Positions 28,793 to 37,815 of a stretch of 64,000 nt of DNA are shown in pieces; within the stretch, counting starts at the first letter, position 1; each line of letters starts with the position of its first letter. Under the pieces are notes generated by a model. It made no database searches. It saw only the letters and a list, made by a program, of their open reading frames with translations, and was not told the origin of the DNA. Made by a program: the position numbers and the translations under genes. Source of the stretch: Mycolicibacterium rhodesiae JS60 (GTDB lineage: Bacteria; Actinomycetota; Actinomycetes; Mycobacteriales; Mycobacteriaceae); assembly GCA_000230935.2 (NCBI GenBank), contig AGIQ01000001.1, positions 186,001-250,000 of the forward strand. The letters are read 5' to 3'.

Positions 28793-29421
28793 CGAACGGC
28801 TCGCAACTGTTCGGAGGCCAGCACCAGCAGATCCAGCCCGTCGCGCGCGGTCCGCTGCGACACCGCTGATGCGCTGATGCCTTCCATGACCGCCAGTTCC
28901 TTCTTCGTTTTGTGCTCGAGTAGCCCCTGCAGCAGTCGCAGAGACCGCGCATCAACCGATCCAAGCAGGTGGTCCCGACACAAAAGCGCGGCGTTGACGG
29001 CATCGGGATCCGGTCCGGTGTCGCCGTGGCGGCGATAGGCCGTGCGCACCGTGGCGAATGCCGGCTGCTGCTGAGTGGCCGCGGTCCATTCGATGGCGTC
29101 CCGCGCCGACCACCAGCCTGGGCCGTCCTGGATGCCGGTACCGGCGTCGAGCACGGTCACCTCACCCCAGCCGATACCGAATCGCACATCGACATCGGGG
29201 GCCAGGGCCAGTCGCACCGCCAGTGCGGCGTCGATCGCGTCGCCGACTGTCGGAAAGCTGCCTTGGAACTCGTCGCCGACGGTGAATGCCAGCGGAGTGC
29301 CGGTCAGTATCTGGGTGATGCGACGATGCAGGCCGGCGCGGTCGGACGCCTGCCGTGAACCCACGACGTCGCCGATCAGGGCCGCTCGCATTGATGAAGC
29401 GTTACGCTTCACTCCTACCAT
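28789..29421 (-). CDS. SatD-family protein with C-terminal helix-turn-helix
   Basis: A 210-residue protein with SatD-family motifs: ALIGDVVGSRQASDR near the start, FTVGDEFQGSFPTV, and VRFGIGWGEV. The last 50 residues (KTKKELAVMEGISASAVSQR) form a probable helix-turn-helix. SatD functions are not established. ATG 29421 is chosen because a TATACT -10 lies six bases upstream, giving a leaderless start at the ATG; ATG 29388 is the alternative and gives the more usual family N-terminus. Two palindromes straddle the start. It is coupled to the membrane protein downstream. Confidence 0.72.
   Translation of the reverse strand: MVGVKRNASSMRAALIGDVVGSRQASDRAGLHRRITQILTGTPLAFTVGDEFQGSFPTVGDAIDAALAVRLALAPDVDVRFGIGWGEVTVLDAGTGIQDGPGWWSARDAIEWTAATQQQPAFATVRTAYRRHGDTGPDPDAVNAALLCRDHLLGSVDARSLRLLQGLLEHKTKKELAVMEGISASAVSQRTARDGLDLLVLASEQLRAVR
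29395..29411. promoter_or_regulatory. Perfect palindrome TGAAGCGTTACGCTTCA at the start of the satD-like gene
   Basis: All positions match apart from the odd centre base. It covers codons 4-9 from ATG 29421, or the region just before ATG 29388. A binding site for a dimeric regulator is likely. Confidence 0.55.
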
Positions 29422-29427
29422 GTTAAG

Positions 29428-29455
29428 AGTATAGCTTCATTTCACCAAAATGAAG
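29428..29455 (-). promoter_or_regulatory. Promoter and operator-like inverted repeat of the satD-like gene
   Basis: A TATACT -10 element reads 29433 to 29428 with the ATG at the expected start point. Immediately upstream, CTTCATTT (29435-29442) and AAATGAAG (29448-29455) form an 8-base inverted repeat with a 5-base spacer in the -10/-35 interval, a typical repressor position. A good -35 is not seen. Confidence 0.55.
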
Positions 29456-29463
29456 GCCATCGC

Positions 29464-29877
29464 TTACTTGACGATGGTGGCGCGCAGGAAGTGCTCAATT
29501 CTGACGCGTTGAAACGTGCGCCGACGATCGCTGGAGAGCAGCGGTAACGCTTCTGTCGCGTCGATGATCTCTGGCGAAGCGAGCTCGTAGTTCTCACCCT
29601 TACTAGTGATGCGGGCCCGACCCGCGGTCAGCACATTTCGCAGCCAGTCGACCTGCGTGCCGTAGGGCAGAGGAATGATGATTCGGTCGCCGACCCGCTC
29701 GGCGACCACCGGCGTGGCGAACTCCTTACCCGACCGACGCCCCACATGGTGCACCGTCGAGGCATACCAATACCGGCTTCCGGCCAGACGAACCATGACC
29801 GGGTTCAGGAGGTACTTGTTGGACAAGCGGATCAGGTCGCGAAACTGACGCGGCCAGGTATCGGGAGCGAGGGCCAT
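29464..29877 (-). CDS. Deazaflavin (F420)-dependent nitroreductase family protein
   Basis: A 137-residue protein of the Ddn/FDOR-A fold. Motifs include VHHVGRRSGKEFATPVV, a double strand I IPLPYGTQVDWLRNV and ARITSKGENYEL. The family binds F420H2 and reduces quinones, nitro compounds or activated alkenes. It is the most divergent of the three Ddn-type genes in the window and has no operon partner. The substrate cannot be deduced. Confidence 0.78.
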   Translation of the reverse strand: MALAPDTWPRQFRDLIRLSNKYLLNPVMVRLAGSRYWYASTVHHVGRRSGKEFATPVVAERVGDRIIIPLPYGTQVDWLRNVLTAGRARITSKGENYELASPEIIDATEALPLLSSDRRRTFQRVRIEHFLRATIVK

Positions 29878-29926
29878 GGCGTCCTCCGAGGGTCTTCGGA
29901 CTCATCGTGCACGGCCAAACTACGCC

Positions 29927-30991
29927 CTATTCGACGTAAGCGGCGGCGGCCTGCAGATGTTTGACGGCATCGGCGACGATCGTCTCGACCAGCTCGGCAC
30001 ACGACGGCAGGTTCTCGATGATCCCGGCGACTTGTCCGGAGGCCAGCACGCCCGCCTCGGTGTTGCCTTCGACCAGACCGGCCTTCAGCAGCATCGGGGT
30101 GTTGGCGGCCATCAGCACCTGCGACCAGGTGAGGTCCTTGCCGTGGCGCATCGCCAGGCCGTCACGGATCATGCCGGCCCAGGTCATCTGGGACATCTTC
30201 TTGAACTTGGCCGCGTTGCGCACCGCCGCGGTGAAACCACGAATCGGCGAGCCGCTCTCGAGCTTCTCGACAAGCTCCGTCCGCAGGACGCGGTGCGGCA
30301 TGCCGTCAACGCGGGTGGAGACCACGGTGCCGTCCAGGGCGGCGCCGAGGTAACGCTGCTTGACCTCTTCGGGCACAGTCGAATCCGACGTCAGCAGGAA
30401 CCGGGTACCCATCGCCACACCCGCGGCGCCGTAGGACAGTGCGGCGGCCAGGCCGCGTCCGTCGAAGAAGCCACCGGCGGCGATCACCGGAATGTCCACC
30501 GCGTCGAGCACCGAGGGCAGCAGCAGTGTGGTGGCCACGGGCCCGGTATGACCGCCGCCTTCACCGCCCTGCACGATGACGGCGTCGGCACCCCAGCTCG
30601 CCACCTTGCGGGCGTGTTTGGCCGCGCCGACCGACGGAATCACCACGGAACCGGCCTCTTTGAGCTTCGCGATCAACTCCTGCTTGGGGGCCAGCGCGAA
30701 CGACGCGACCTTGACCCCTTCGCGGATCATCAGGTCGACGCGATCGCCGGCGTCGGCGCCGTCGGCCCGGATGTTGACCCCGAAAGGTTTGTCCGTCGTG
30801 GCCTTCACCTTGCGGATGGCGGTGGCCAGCTCGTCGATCGTCATCGTCGCCGAAGCCAGGATGCCCAAGCCGCCGGCATTGGAGGTGGCCGACACCAGCC
30901 GGGCGCCGGCCACCCATCCCATCCCGGTCTGCACGACGGGATGTTCGATGCCGACCAGTTCGGTCAGCGGGGTCTTCAAATGCGCACTCAT
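29927..30991 (-). CDS. ipdC: IpdC, flavin-dependent enzyme of HIP degradation
   Basis: A 354-residue protein of the nitronate monooxygenase/FMN TIM-barrel family: GIEHPVVQTGMGWVAG, NAGGLGILASA, GGEGGGHTGPVAT (FMN phosphate loop), VIAAGGFFDGRGLAAAL and GAAGVAMGTRFLLT. IpdC acts on the HIP-CoA pathway, introducing a ring double bond before EchA20. ATG 30991 is chosen because it gives the Rv3553 length and follows a GAGGA-like site. Last gene of the echA20-ipdA-ipdB-ipdC run. Confidence 0.9.
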   Translation of the reverse strand: MSAHLKTPLTELVGIEHPVVQTGMGWVAGARLVSATSNAGGLGILASATMTIDELATAIRKVKATTDKPFGVNIRADGADAGDRVDLMIREGVKVASFALAPKQELIAKLKEAGSVVIPSVGAAKHARKVASWGADAVIVQGGEGGGHTGPVATTLLLPSVLDAVDIPVIAAGGFFDGRGLAAALSYGAAGVAMGTRFLLTSDSTVPEEVKQRYLGAALDGTVVSTRVDGMPHRVLRTELVEKLESGSPIRGFTAAVRNAAKFKKMSQMTWAGMIRDGLAMRHGKDLTWSQVLMAANTPMLLKAGLVEGNTEAGVLASGQVAGIIENLPSCAELVETIVADAVKHLQAAAAYVE

Positions 30992-31019
30992 CGGTGTCCT
31001 CGGCTCTTCGCGCAAGCGC

Positions 31020-31766
31020 TCATCGCACTTCTTTGTCCCTCAACGACTTCGGATCGATGACCTCTTGCAGCAGCGTCTGCTCCTCACCGGAGGGGAGGCG
31101 GCTGGTCTCGGCCTCACCAAGGCCGTGCACCTCGAACGAGGTGTTCTCGGCGACCTCTTCGGCGCTCACGCCGGGGTGCAGAGACACCGCCCGCATCTGG
31201 TGGTCGGGTCCGTTGAAGTCGAACACACCGAGGTTGGTCACCACGCGGTAGACGTTGACGAAGCGGTACGCGGGATTGTCGGGATCGACCTTGTCCCAGC
31301 CGATTCCAGAGACAATATCGACGCCGGTCCCGAACACCCGCTTGGAATGGTTGCCGACCCAGTAGCTGGTGGCGTGGTTGATCGTGTTCCCCGGTGCGCC
31401 ACGCACGCCGAACATCTGGCGCGTCGGATGCTGCAGCGGGCCGAACGCCGACAGATTCTGGTTGCCGTAGCGGTCGATCTGGTTGGCGCCCATCACCACG
31501 TGGCGCCGGCCCCAGGCGAGAGTCTCGAAGACACGGCCGAACGGCATCCAGCCTTCGATCGCTCCGGTGGCGCCCATCGCGGGTGTGTCGGCGAGGATGC
31601 GGGCTTCGCCGTCGGTCAGCAGGATGTCGGGGGAGAAGGTCAGGCGGGCCAGCCGGGCGCCGATCGACACCATGTTGGCCATCGGGCTGACCATGATTTC
31701 GCCTGCGTCGCGGAACAATTCGGCACAGGCGACGGCGCACACCTCGGCGCGGGTTGCGGAGATCAC
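31020..31766 (-). CDS. ipdB: COCHEA-CoA hydrolase beta subunit IpdB
   Basis: A 248-residue CoA-transferase-like subunit, with AVACAELFRDAGEIMVSPM, GANQIDRYGNQNLSAFG and the later GVRGAPGNTINHATSYW. With IpdA it forms an alpha-beta enzyme that hydrolytically opens the last steroid ring of COCHEA-CoA, despite its CoA-transferase fold. GTG 31766 overlaps the ipdA stop, so the two subunits are coupled. Matches Rv3552. Confidence 0.94.
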   Translation of the reverse strand: MISATRAEVCAVACAELFRDAGEIMVSPMANMVSIGARLARLTFSPDILLTDGEARILADTPAMGATGAIEGWMPFGRVFETLAWGRRHVVMGANQIDRYGNQNLSAFGPLQHPTRQMFGVRGAPGNTINHATSYWVGNHSKRVFGTGVDIVSGIGWDKVDPDNPAYRFVNVYRVVTNLGVFDFNGPDHQMRAVSLHPGVSAEEVAENTSFEVHGLGEAETSRLPSGEEQTLLQEVIDPKSLRDKEVR

Positions 31767-32653
31767 TTCGAGGCCTCCAGGTCTTCCTTGAACTTGCGCA
31801 CGGCGGCTTGGTAGTCGGCTTCACCGCCGGACAGGTAGGTCGAGACGAACGTGGCCCAGGTCTCGTCGGATGCGGCGGCCTCGGCGTAGTGGCGCTGGAA
31901 CTTCTCGTCGCGGCGGTAGTCGGGCTCGGCGGTGGTGAAGTGCGCACCGTTCGGTGCCTCGACGACCTTGTCGACCATCATCCGGTTGATCAGCAATGCC
32001 TGGGGCGGAACGGATTTCACCAGCTCTTCGGTGGACACCACCTTCTCCACCGACAGCAGACGCCTTTCCGCCGACATCAGGAACAGGTCGTCGAAGTACG
32101 GATCGATGCCGGTGTAGGCGGCATTGCCCTGTGCATCACCGAGATTCAGGTGCGCGAACGCGACGTCCAGGTTCAGTGCGGGCATGGCGACGAGTTCTTC
32201 GTAGCCGAGGTCACCCGTCGGATACGGTGACTTGACCGTCTTGAGCTCGTCACCCCAGAACGCCCGCACGTCACTGCCCAGGCCTGCGCGGATCGGCAGG
32301 AACGGTAGCCGCTGGGCGGCGGCCTGCAGTCCGCAGCGCAGCATGCCCTCGTCCATCTCGCGCGATTCGATCGCGCCGGTGGTGCGGGCCTTGGCGAACC
32401 ACGGATCGTAGAACGGCGGCGAATCCAGCGACACGAAGCCGTAATAGACACGCTTGACCTTGCCCGCCGAGCACAGCAGGCCCAGATCGGGGCCGCCATA
32501 GGTGACGACGGTCAGGTCGGTTATGTCGGTGCGCAGCAGCGCCCGGATGAATGCCATCGGCTTGCGCCGCGAGCCCCAGCCGCCGATGCCGATCGTCATG
32601 CCGCTCTCGACGACCGAGACGGCTTCATCGAGAGTTGTTCTCTTATCGCTCAT
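31763..32653 (-). CDS. ipdA: COCHEA-CoA hydrolase alpha subunit IpdA
   Basis: A 296-residue class I CoA-transferase-like alpha subunit: VVESGMTIGIGGWGSRRKPM, LTVVTYGGPDLGLL, FLPIRAGLGSDV, and LNLDVAFAHLNLGDAQGN. It works with IpdB to open the final ring in C/D degradation. ATG 32653 overlaps the echA20 stop (ATGA). It matches Rv3551 and lies in the KstR2-controlled echA20-ipdA-ipdB-ipdC run. Confidence 0.94.
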   Translation of the reverse strand: MSDKRTTLDEAVSVVESGMTIGIGGWGSRRKPMAFIRALLRTDITDLTVVTYGGPDLGLLCSAGKVKRVYYGFVSLDSPPFYDPWFAKARTTGAIESREMDEGMLRCGLQAAAQRLPFLPIRAGLGSDVRAFWGDELKTVKSPYPTGDLGYEELVAMPALNLDVAFAHLNLGDAQGNAAYTGIDPYFDDLFLMSAERRLLSVEKVVSTEELVKSVPPQALLINRMMVDKVVEAPNGAHFTTAEPDYRRDEKFQRHYAEAAASDETWATFVSTYLSGGEADYQAAVRKFKEDLEASK

Positions 32654-33405
32654 TTGGATCCCTTGTCGGTGCCGGCGAAGGCGTCACGATGCTCATCGGA
32701 GACGCCGGCTAGGTTCAGTTCGAACGTGAAGCCTTGCTCCATCCGGTATCTCGCGTTGACCGGCTGGATGTCGATGAAGTTCAGCGCCTCCTTGGCGGCG
32801 CGGATCACTCGGGTGTCCTTCGAGGCGATGTCGCGGGCGACCCGCAGTGCCGCCTCGTCGAGATCGGCGCGCGGCACCACCTCATGCACCGAGCCGAAGT
32901 GGTGCAAAGTCGCCGCACTCACGGTCGCGGCGGTGAAGAACAGCCTGCGCATCATGTGCTGGGGCACCAGCCGCGACAGGTGGGTGGCCGCGCCGAGGGC
33001 GCCACGCTCCACCTCGGGCAGGCCGAACTTCGCGTCGTCGGAGGCGACGATCACGTCGGCGTTGCCGACCAGTCCGATACCGCCGCCGACACAGAATCCG
33101 TTGACGGCCGCGACCACCGGGACCTCGCACTCGTACACCGCGCGGAACGCGTGGAAGCACCCGCGATTGGCGTCGATCAGGGCGGTGAAGCCCTCGGTGT
33201 TCTGCATCTCCTTGATGTCGACGCCGGCGTTGAAGCCGCGGCCTTCGGCCCGCAGGATCACCACGTGGGTGCTCATATCGCGGCCCGCGGCGGTGATGGC
33301 GTCGCCGAGTTCGAACCAACCGCGGGAAGGGATCGCGTTGACGGGCGGATAGTCCACCGTCACGGCGACAATGCCCGGCTCGACGGTCTTGGTGGTGATG
33401 GTCAT
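32650..33405 (-). CDS. echA20: Ring-opening crotonase EchA20
   Basis: A 251-residue crotonase. Oxyanion motifs: ILRAEGRGFNAGVDIKEM and AVNGFCVGGGIGLVGNADVI; then FGLPEVERGALGAATHLSRL. EchA20 hydrolyses a C-C bond to open ring D of HIEC-CoA in HIP degradation. ATG 33405 is chosen because upstream residues run through the KstR2 box. It is the first gene of the operon and divergent from the Rv3549c-like SDR. Matches Rv3550. Confidence 0.93.
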   Translation of the reverse strand: MTITTKTVEPGIVAVTVDYPPVNAIPSRGWFELGDAITAAGRDMSTHVVILRAEGRGFNAGVDIKEMQNTEGFTALIDANRGCFHAFRAVYECEVPVVAAVNGFCVGGGIGLVGNADVIVASDDAKFGLPEVERGALGAATHLSRLVPQHMMRRLFFTAATVSAATLHHFGSVHEVVPRADLDEAALRVARDIASKDTRVIRAAKEALNFIDIQPVNARYRMEQGFTFELNLAGVSDEHRDAFAGTDKGSK

Positions 33406-33446
33406 CGGAATACCTGAGCCACTTCCTGGATGGGGGTGGATACCTA

Positions 33447-33460
33447 AGCAAGCACTTGCT
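33447..33460. promoter_or_regulatory. KstR2 operator between echA20 and the Rv3549c-like SDR gene
   Basis: AGCAAGCACTTGCT matches AnCAAGnnCTTGnT exactly. It is 41 bases before echA20 and 15 before the SDR GTG. TACGCT (33464-33469) fits a TAnnnT -10 with the start point at the GTG. Confidence 0.92.
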
Positions 33461-33475
33461 TGGTACGCTAGCACA

Positions 33476-34255
33476 GTGACCGATGCGGCTGATACGGGTA
33501 TCAATCTGCAACTGAGTGGTCGGGTCATCCTCGTGACCGGCGGTGTCCGGGGTGTCGGGGCGGGAATCAGCGCAGTCTTCGCCGCGCAGGGCGCGACCGT
33601 CATCACCTGCGCCAGACGCCCGGTCGAAGGGTCGCCGTACGAGTTTCGCGCGTGCGACATTCGCGACGACGAGGCCGTCAAGGCGCTCATCGACGGGATT
33701 GTCGCCGATCATGGCCGCCTCGACGTCGTGGTGAACAATGCGGGCGGCTCGCCCTACGTTCTCGCCGCTGACGCGTCGGCCAAGTTCAGCCTGAAGATCG
33801 TGGAGCTCAACCTGCTTGGTGCGCTGTCGGTTTCGCAGCACGCCAACGCAGTGATGCAGACCCAGGACTCCGGCGGGTCGATCATCAACATCACCAGCGT
33901 GAGCGGCCGGCGGCCGACGCCGGGCACCGTCGCCTACGGTGCGGCCAAGGCCGGCATGGAGAACATGACCGCCACGCTCGCCGTGGAGTGGGCACCGAAG
34001 GTTCGGGTCAACTCCGTCGTGGTCGGCATGGTCGAGACCGAGCAATCCGAACTCTTCTACGGTGACGCCGATTCGATCGCGGCGATATCGGCGAACGTGC
34101 CGCTGGGCAGGCTGGCCAAACCCGAGGACATCGGTTGGGCCACAGCATTTCTCGCCTCGTCCGCGGCGTCCTATATCAGTGGTGCGTCGCTGGAGGTGCA
34201 TGGTGGCGGGGAACCGCCGCACTACCTGTCGACCACCACTGCCGACATCAAATAA
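33476..34255 (+). CDS. Short-chain dehydrogenase (Rv3549c-like)
   Basis: A 259-residue SDR. TGGVRGVGAGISAVF cofactor motif, DVVVNNAGGSPYVL, IINITSVSGRRPTPG (catalytic Ser), YGAAKAGMENM (Tyr/Lys). It belongs to the KstR2 regulon by its operator and so probably acts on an intermediate of C/D-ring degradation; the exact substrate is not known. GTG 33476 lies 15 bases after the KstR2 box with no ribosome site, so the transcript may be leaderless. The next gene is 6 bases downstream. Confidence 0.88.
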   Translation: MTDAADTGINLQLSGRVILVTGGVRGVGAGISAVFAAQGATVITCARRPVEGSPYEFRACDIRDDEAVKALIDGIVADHGRLDVVVNNAGGSPYVLAADASAKFSLKIVELNLLGALSVSQHANAVMQTQDSGGSIINITSVSGRRPTPGTVAYGAAKAGMENMTATLAVEWAPKVRVNSVVVGMVETEQSELFYGDADSIAAISANVPLGRLAKPEDIGWATAFLASSAASYISGASLEVHGGGEPPHYLSTTTADIK

Positions 34256-34261
34256 GGAGAC

Positions 34262-35173
34262 ATGGAGATGGCACTTCTCGACGGTCGCGTGGTCATCGTG
34301 ACGGGCGCGGGTGGCGGTATCGGGCGCGCGCACGCGCTGGCCTTCGCCGCCGAGGGCGCGCGCGTCGTGGTCAACGACATCGGCGTCGGTCTCGACGGGT
34401 CACCGGCCGGTGGCGGTAGCGCCGCGCAGGGGGTGGTCGACGAAATCATCGCCGCCGGTGGACAAGCCGTCGCCAGCGGCTCCAACGTCGCCGACTGGGC
34501 GCAGGCCGAGGCGCTGATCCAGACCGCCTTGGATAACTTTGGGAATCTGGACATTTTGGTGAACAACGCGGGCATCGTGCGCGACCGGATGTTCGTCAAC
34601 GCCACCGAGGACGAGTTCGACGCCGTCACCGCCGTGCACCTCAAGGGCCACTTCGCCACGATGAAGCACGCCGGAGCGTACTGGCGCGCGCAGTCCAAGG
34701 CGGGCAACGCCGTGGACGCCCGCATCATCAACACCAGCTCGGGTGCCGGCCTGCAGGGCAGCGTCGGGCAGGCGACCTACAGCGCAGCCAAGGCCGGTAT
34801 CGCCGCGCTGACGTTGGTGGCCGCCGCCGAGATGGGCCGCTTCGGCGTGACCGTGAACGCCATCGCACCGTCGGCGCGGACCAGGATGACCGAGACGGTG
34901 TTTGCCGACATGATGGCCACGCAGGACAGCGATTTCGACGCCATGGCGCCGGAGAACGTCTCGCCGCTGGTGGTGTGGCTCGGCAGCGTGGAGTCCAAGG
35001 ACGTCACCGGTCAGGTGTTCGAGGTCGAGGGCGGCATCATCCGGGTGGCCGAGGGCTGGAACCGTGGCGGGACCATCGACAAGGGCGCCCGCTGGGACCC
35101 TGCCGAGCTCGGCCCAGTGGTCCGCGACCTGATCGCCAAGTCGCGTACGCCGCTGCCGGTCTTCGGCGCTTAG
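34262..35173 (+). CDS. Short-chain dehydrogenase (Rv3548c-like)
   Basis: A 303-residue SDR of the longer type resembling the dehydrogenase part of multifunctional peroxisomal enzymes: VTGAGGGIGRAHALAFAAEG, LVNNAGIVRDRMFVN, IINTSSGAGLQG, YSAAKAGIAAL, then a C-terminal extension. A beta-hydroxyacyl-CoA dehydrogenase role is plausible from that resemblance. AAGGAG lies just before ATG 34262 (ATG 34268 possible). The gene ends in a 4-base convergent overlap with a Ddn-like gene. Matches Rv3548c. Confidence 0.87.
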   Translation: MEMALLDGRVVIVTGAGGGIGRAHALAFAAEGARVVVNDIGVGLDGSPAGGGSAAQGVVDEIIAAGGQAVASGSNVADWAQAEALIQTALDNFGNLDILVNNAGIVRDRMFVNATEDEFDAVTAVHLKGHFATMKHAGAYWRAQSKAGNAVDARIINTSSGAGLQGSVGQATYSAAKAGIAALTLVAAAEMGRFGVTVNAIAPSARTRMTETVFADMMATQDSDFDAMAPENVSPLVVWLGSVESKDVTGQVFEVEGGIIRVAEGWNRGGTIDKGARWDPAELGPVVRDLIAKSRTPLPVFGA

Positions 35174-35652
35174 CCGACGTCGGGCGGCGTGACCGGCCCC
35201 ATCGGCTCGCACACCACCAGCGGGATGCGTCGATCCGCCGCCTCTTGATAACCCTTGTACGGCGGGAAGATTCGTGTGAGCTTGCGCCAATAGCGCCGCC
35301 GCTCGTCGTCGGTGGCGTCCCGCGCGGTCATGTCCCACACTTTTTCGCGGACCTGGACCCGTACCCTCGGGTCGGCCTTCAGATTCACGTACCACGCGGG
35401 ATTCGCACTGCGCCCGCCGTAGGACGCCGGCAACACGATGCGGTCGCCGTCCTGTAAGTACAGCGTCGCGGTGATCCGCGGTAGCCCGGACTTGCGGCCG
35501 GTCGTCGTCACCAACGCGGCCGGAAACCACAGGAGCTTGGCGCCCCATCTCCCGTTGGTGCGCAGATACACCGCGATGTGCGCGCGGGTGAAGTGCTTCA
35601 GCACCCACGACAGCAGACCTGAGTTGCGGATGGGGTGCGACGGCCGGCTCAC
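35170..35652 (-). CDS. Ddn-family F420-dependent nitroreductase paralogue
   Basis: A 160-residue FDOR-A protein with VTTTGRKSGLPRITATLYLQ, ASYGGRSANPAWYVNLKADP and MTARDATDDERRRYW. It is a paralogue of the gene 20 bases upstream, from which it differs at the N-terminus and in loops. The family uses F420H2 to reduce quinones and nitroimidazoles. It is the last gene of the fadA5 transcript. Confidence 0.84.
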   Translation of the reverse strand: MSRPSHPIRNSGLLSWVLKHFTRAHIAVYLRTNGRWGAKLLWFPAALVTTTGRKSGLPRITATLYLQDGDRIVLPASYGGRSANPAWYVNLKADPRVRVQVREKVWDMTARDATDDERRRYWRKLTRIFPPYKGYQEAADRRIPLVVCEPMGPVTPPDVG

Positions 35653-35671
35653 GCCACTGAATTGCCCAGCT

Positions 35672-36157
<486 letters not shown>

Positions 36158-36529
36158 TTAGCGCTTGATGAACGGTCGGACGTGCGCGCGGATGTGATGG
36201 ATCTTGCCGTCGGCGACCGGGATCAAAAACGTCTCATCGATGCGCGCGGCGACGCGTCGTCCCGCCAGCGTCGGTTTGGTCACGAGCTCGAACTGGGCGC
36301 GGATCTCGTCGCCGTTGACGGTGAACTCCGGCTCGCTGACCACCTTGATGACTTTGTACTGCGGAGCGCGATTGAGGTCGCGGCGCAGCTGCTCCCCGGA
36401 GAACCCGGTCTTGATGCCGAATTCGATGCGGGTGCAGCCCGGCGCGAACGGCACATCGTCGGCCTGATGACTGGCCAGCGCCTCGATGTAGGCCCGCGCC
36501 GCCGCAATCCGTTCTTCGTCAGTAGCCAC
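36158..36529 (-). CDS. NTF2/SnoaL-like protein downstream of fadA5
   Basis: A 123-residue protein. The sequence (ARAYIEALASHQADDVPFAP, EPEFTVNGDEIRAQFELV, VAARIDETFLIPVADGKIHH) resembles the NTF2-like fold used by SnoaL cyclases and ketosteroid isomerases. GTG 36529 is 8 bases after the fadA5 stop; the frame is open further but runs over fadA5. Its location in the fadA5 transcript suggests a steroid isomerase or a binding role. No catalytic residues are identified, so this is a guess. I do not recall it between Rv3546 and Rv3547. Confidence 0.65.
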   Translation of the reverse strand: MATDEERIAAARAYIEALASHQADDVPFAPGCTRIEFGIKTGFSGEQLRRDLNRAPQYKVIKVVSEPEFTVNGDEIRAQFELVTKPTLAGRRVAARIDETFLIPVADGKIHHIRAHVRPFIKR

Positions 36530-36537
36530 TGGACCGA

Positions 36538-37710
<1,173 letters not shown>

Positions 37711-37711
37711 C

Positions 37712-37725
37712 TAGAACACGTTTCA
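37712..37725. promoter_or_regulatory. KstR operator in front of fadA5
   Basis: TAGAACACGTTTCA matches TnnAACnnGTTnnA, 10 bases before the fadA5 start codon. Confidence 0.88.
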
Positions 37726-37790
37726 TTACTCTGACAAGCGAGGATGCCGCGGTGCCTTTTGTCTGCGATGAAGCCATGTTTTACTGGCAC

Positions 37791-37804
37791 TAGAACACGT
37801 CATA
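37791..37804. promoter_or_regulatory. KstR operator in front of cyp125
   Basis: TAGAACACGTCATA matches the KstR consensus except one base in the second half (GTC for GTT). It lies 11 bases before the cyp125 start at 37816. The divergent region therefore carries one site for each gene. Confidence 0.78.
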
Positions 37805-37815
37805 TTGAGGAGCGC

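Noticed and set aside
27828..29003. 391-residue minus-strand frame spanning the membrane protein and satD-like genes
   Set aside because: Arginine/glycine-rich shadow that crosses two coupled genes with better support. Only its first part near 27930-27960 matters, as the N-terminal frame of the ADH remnant.
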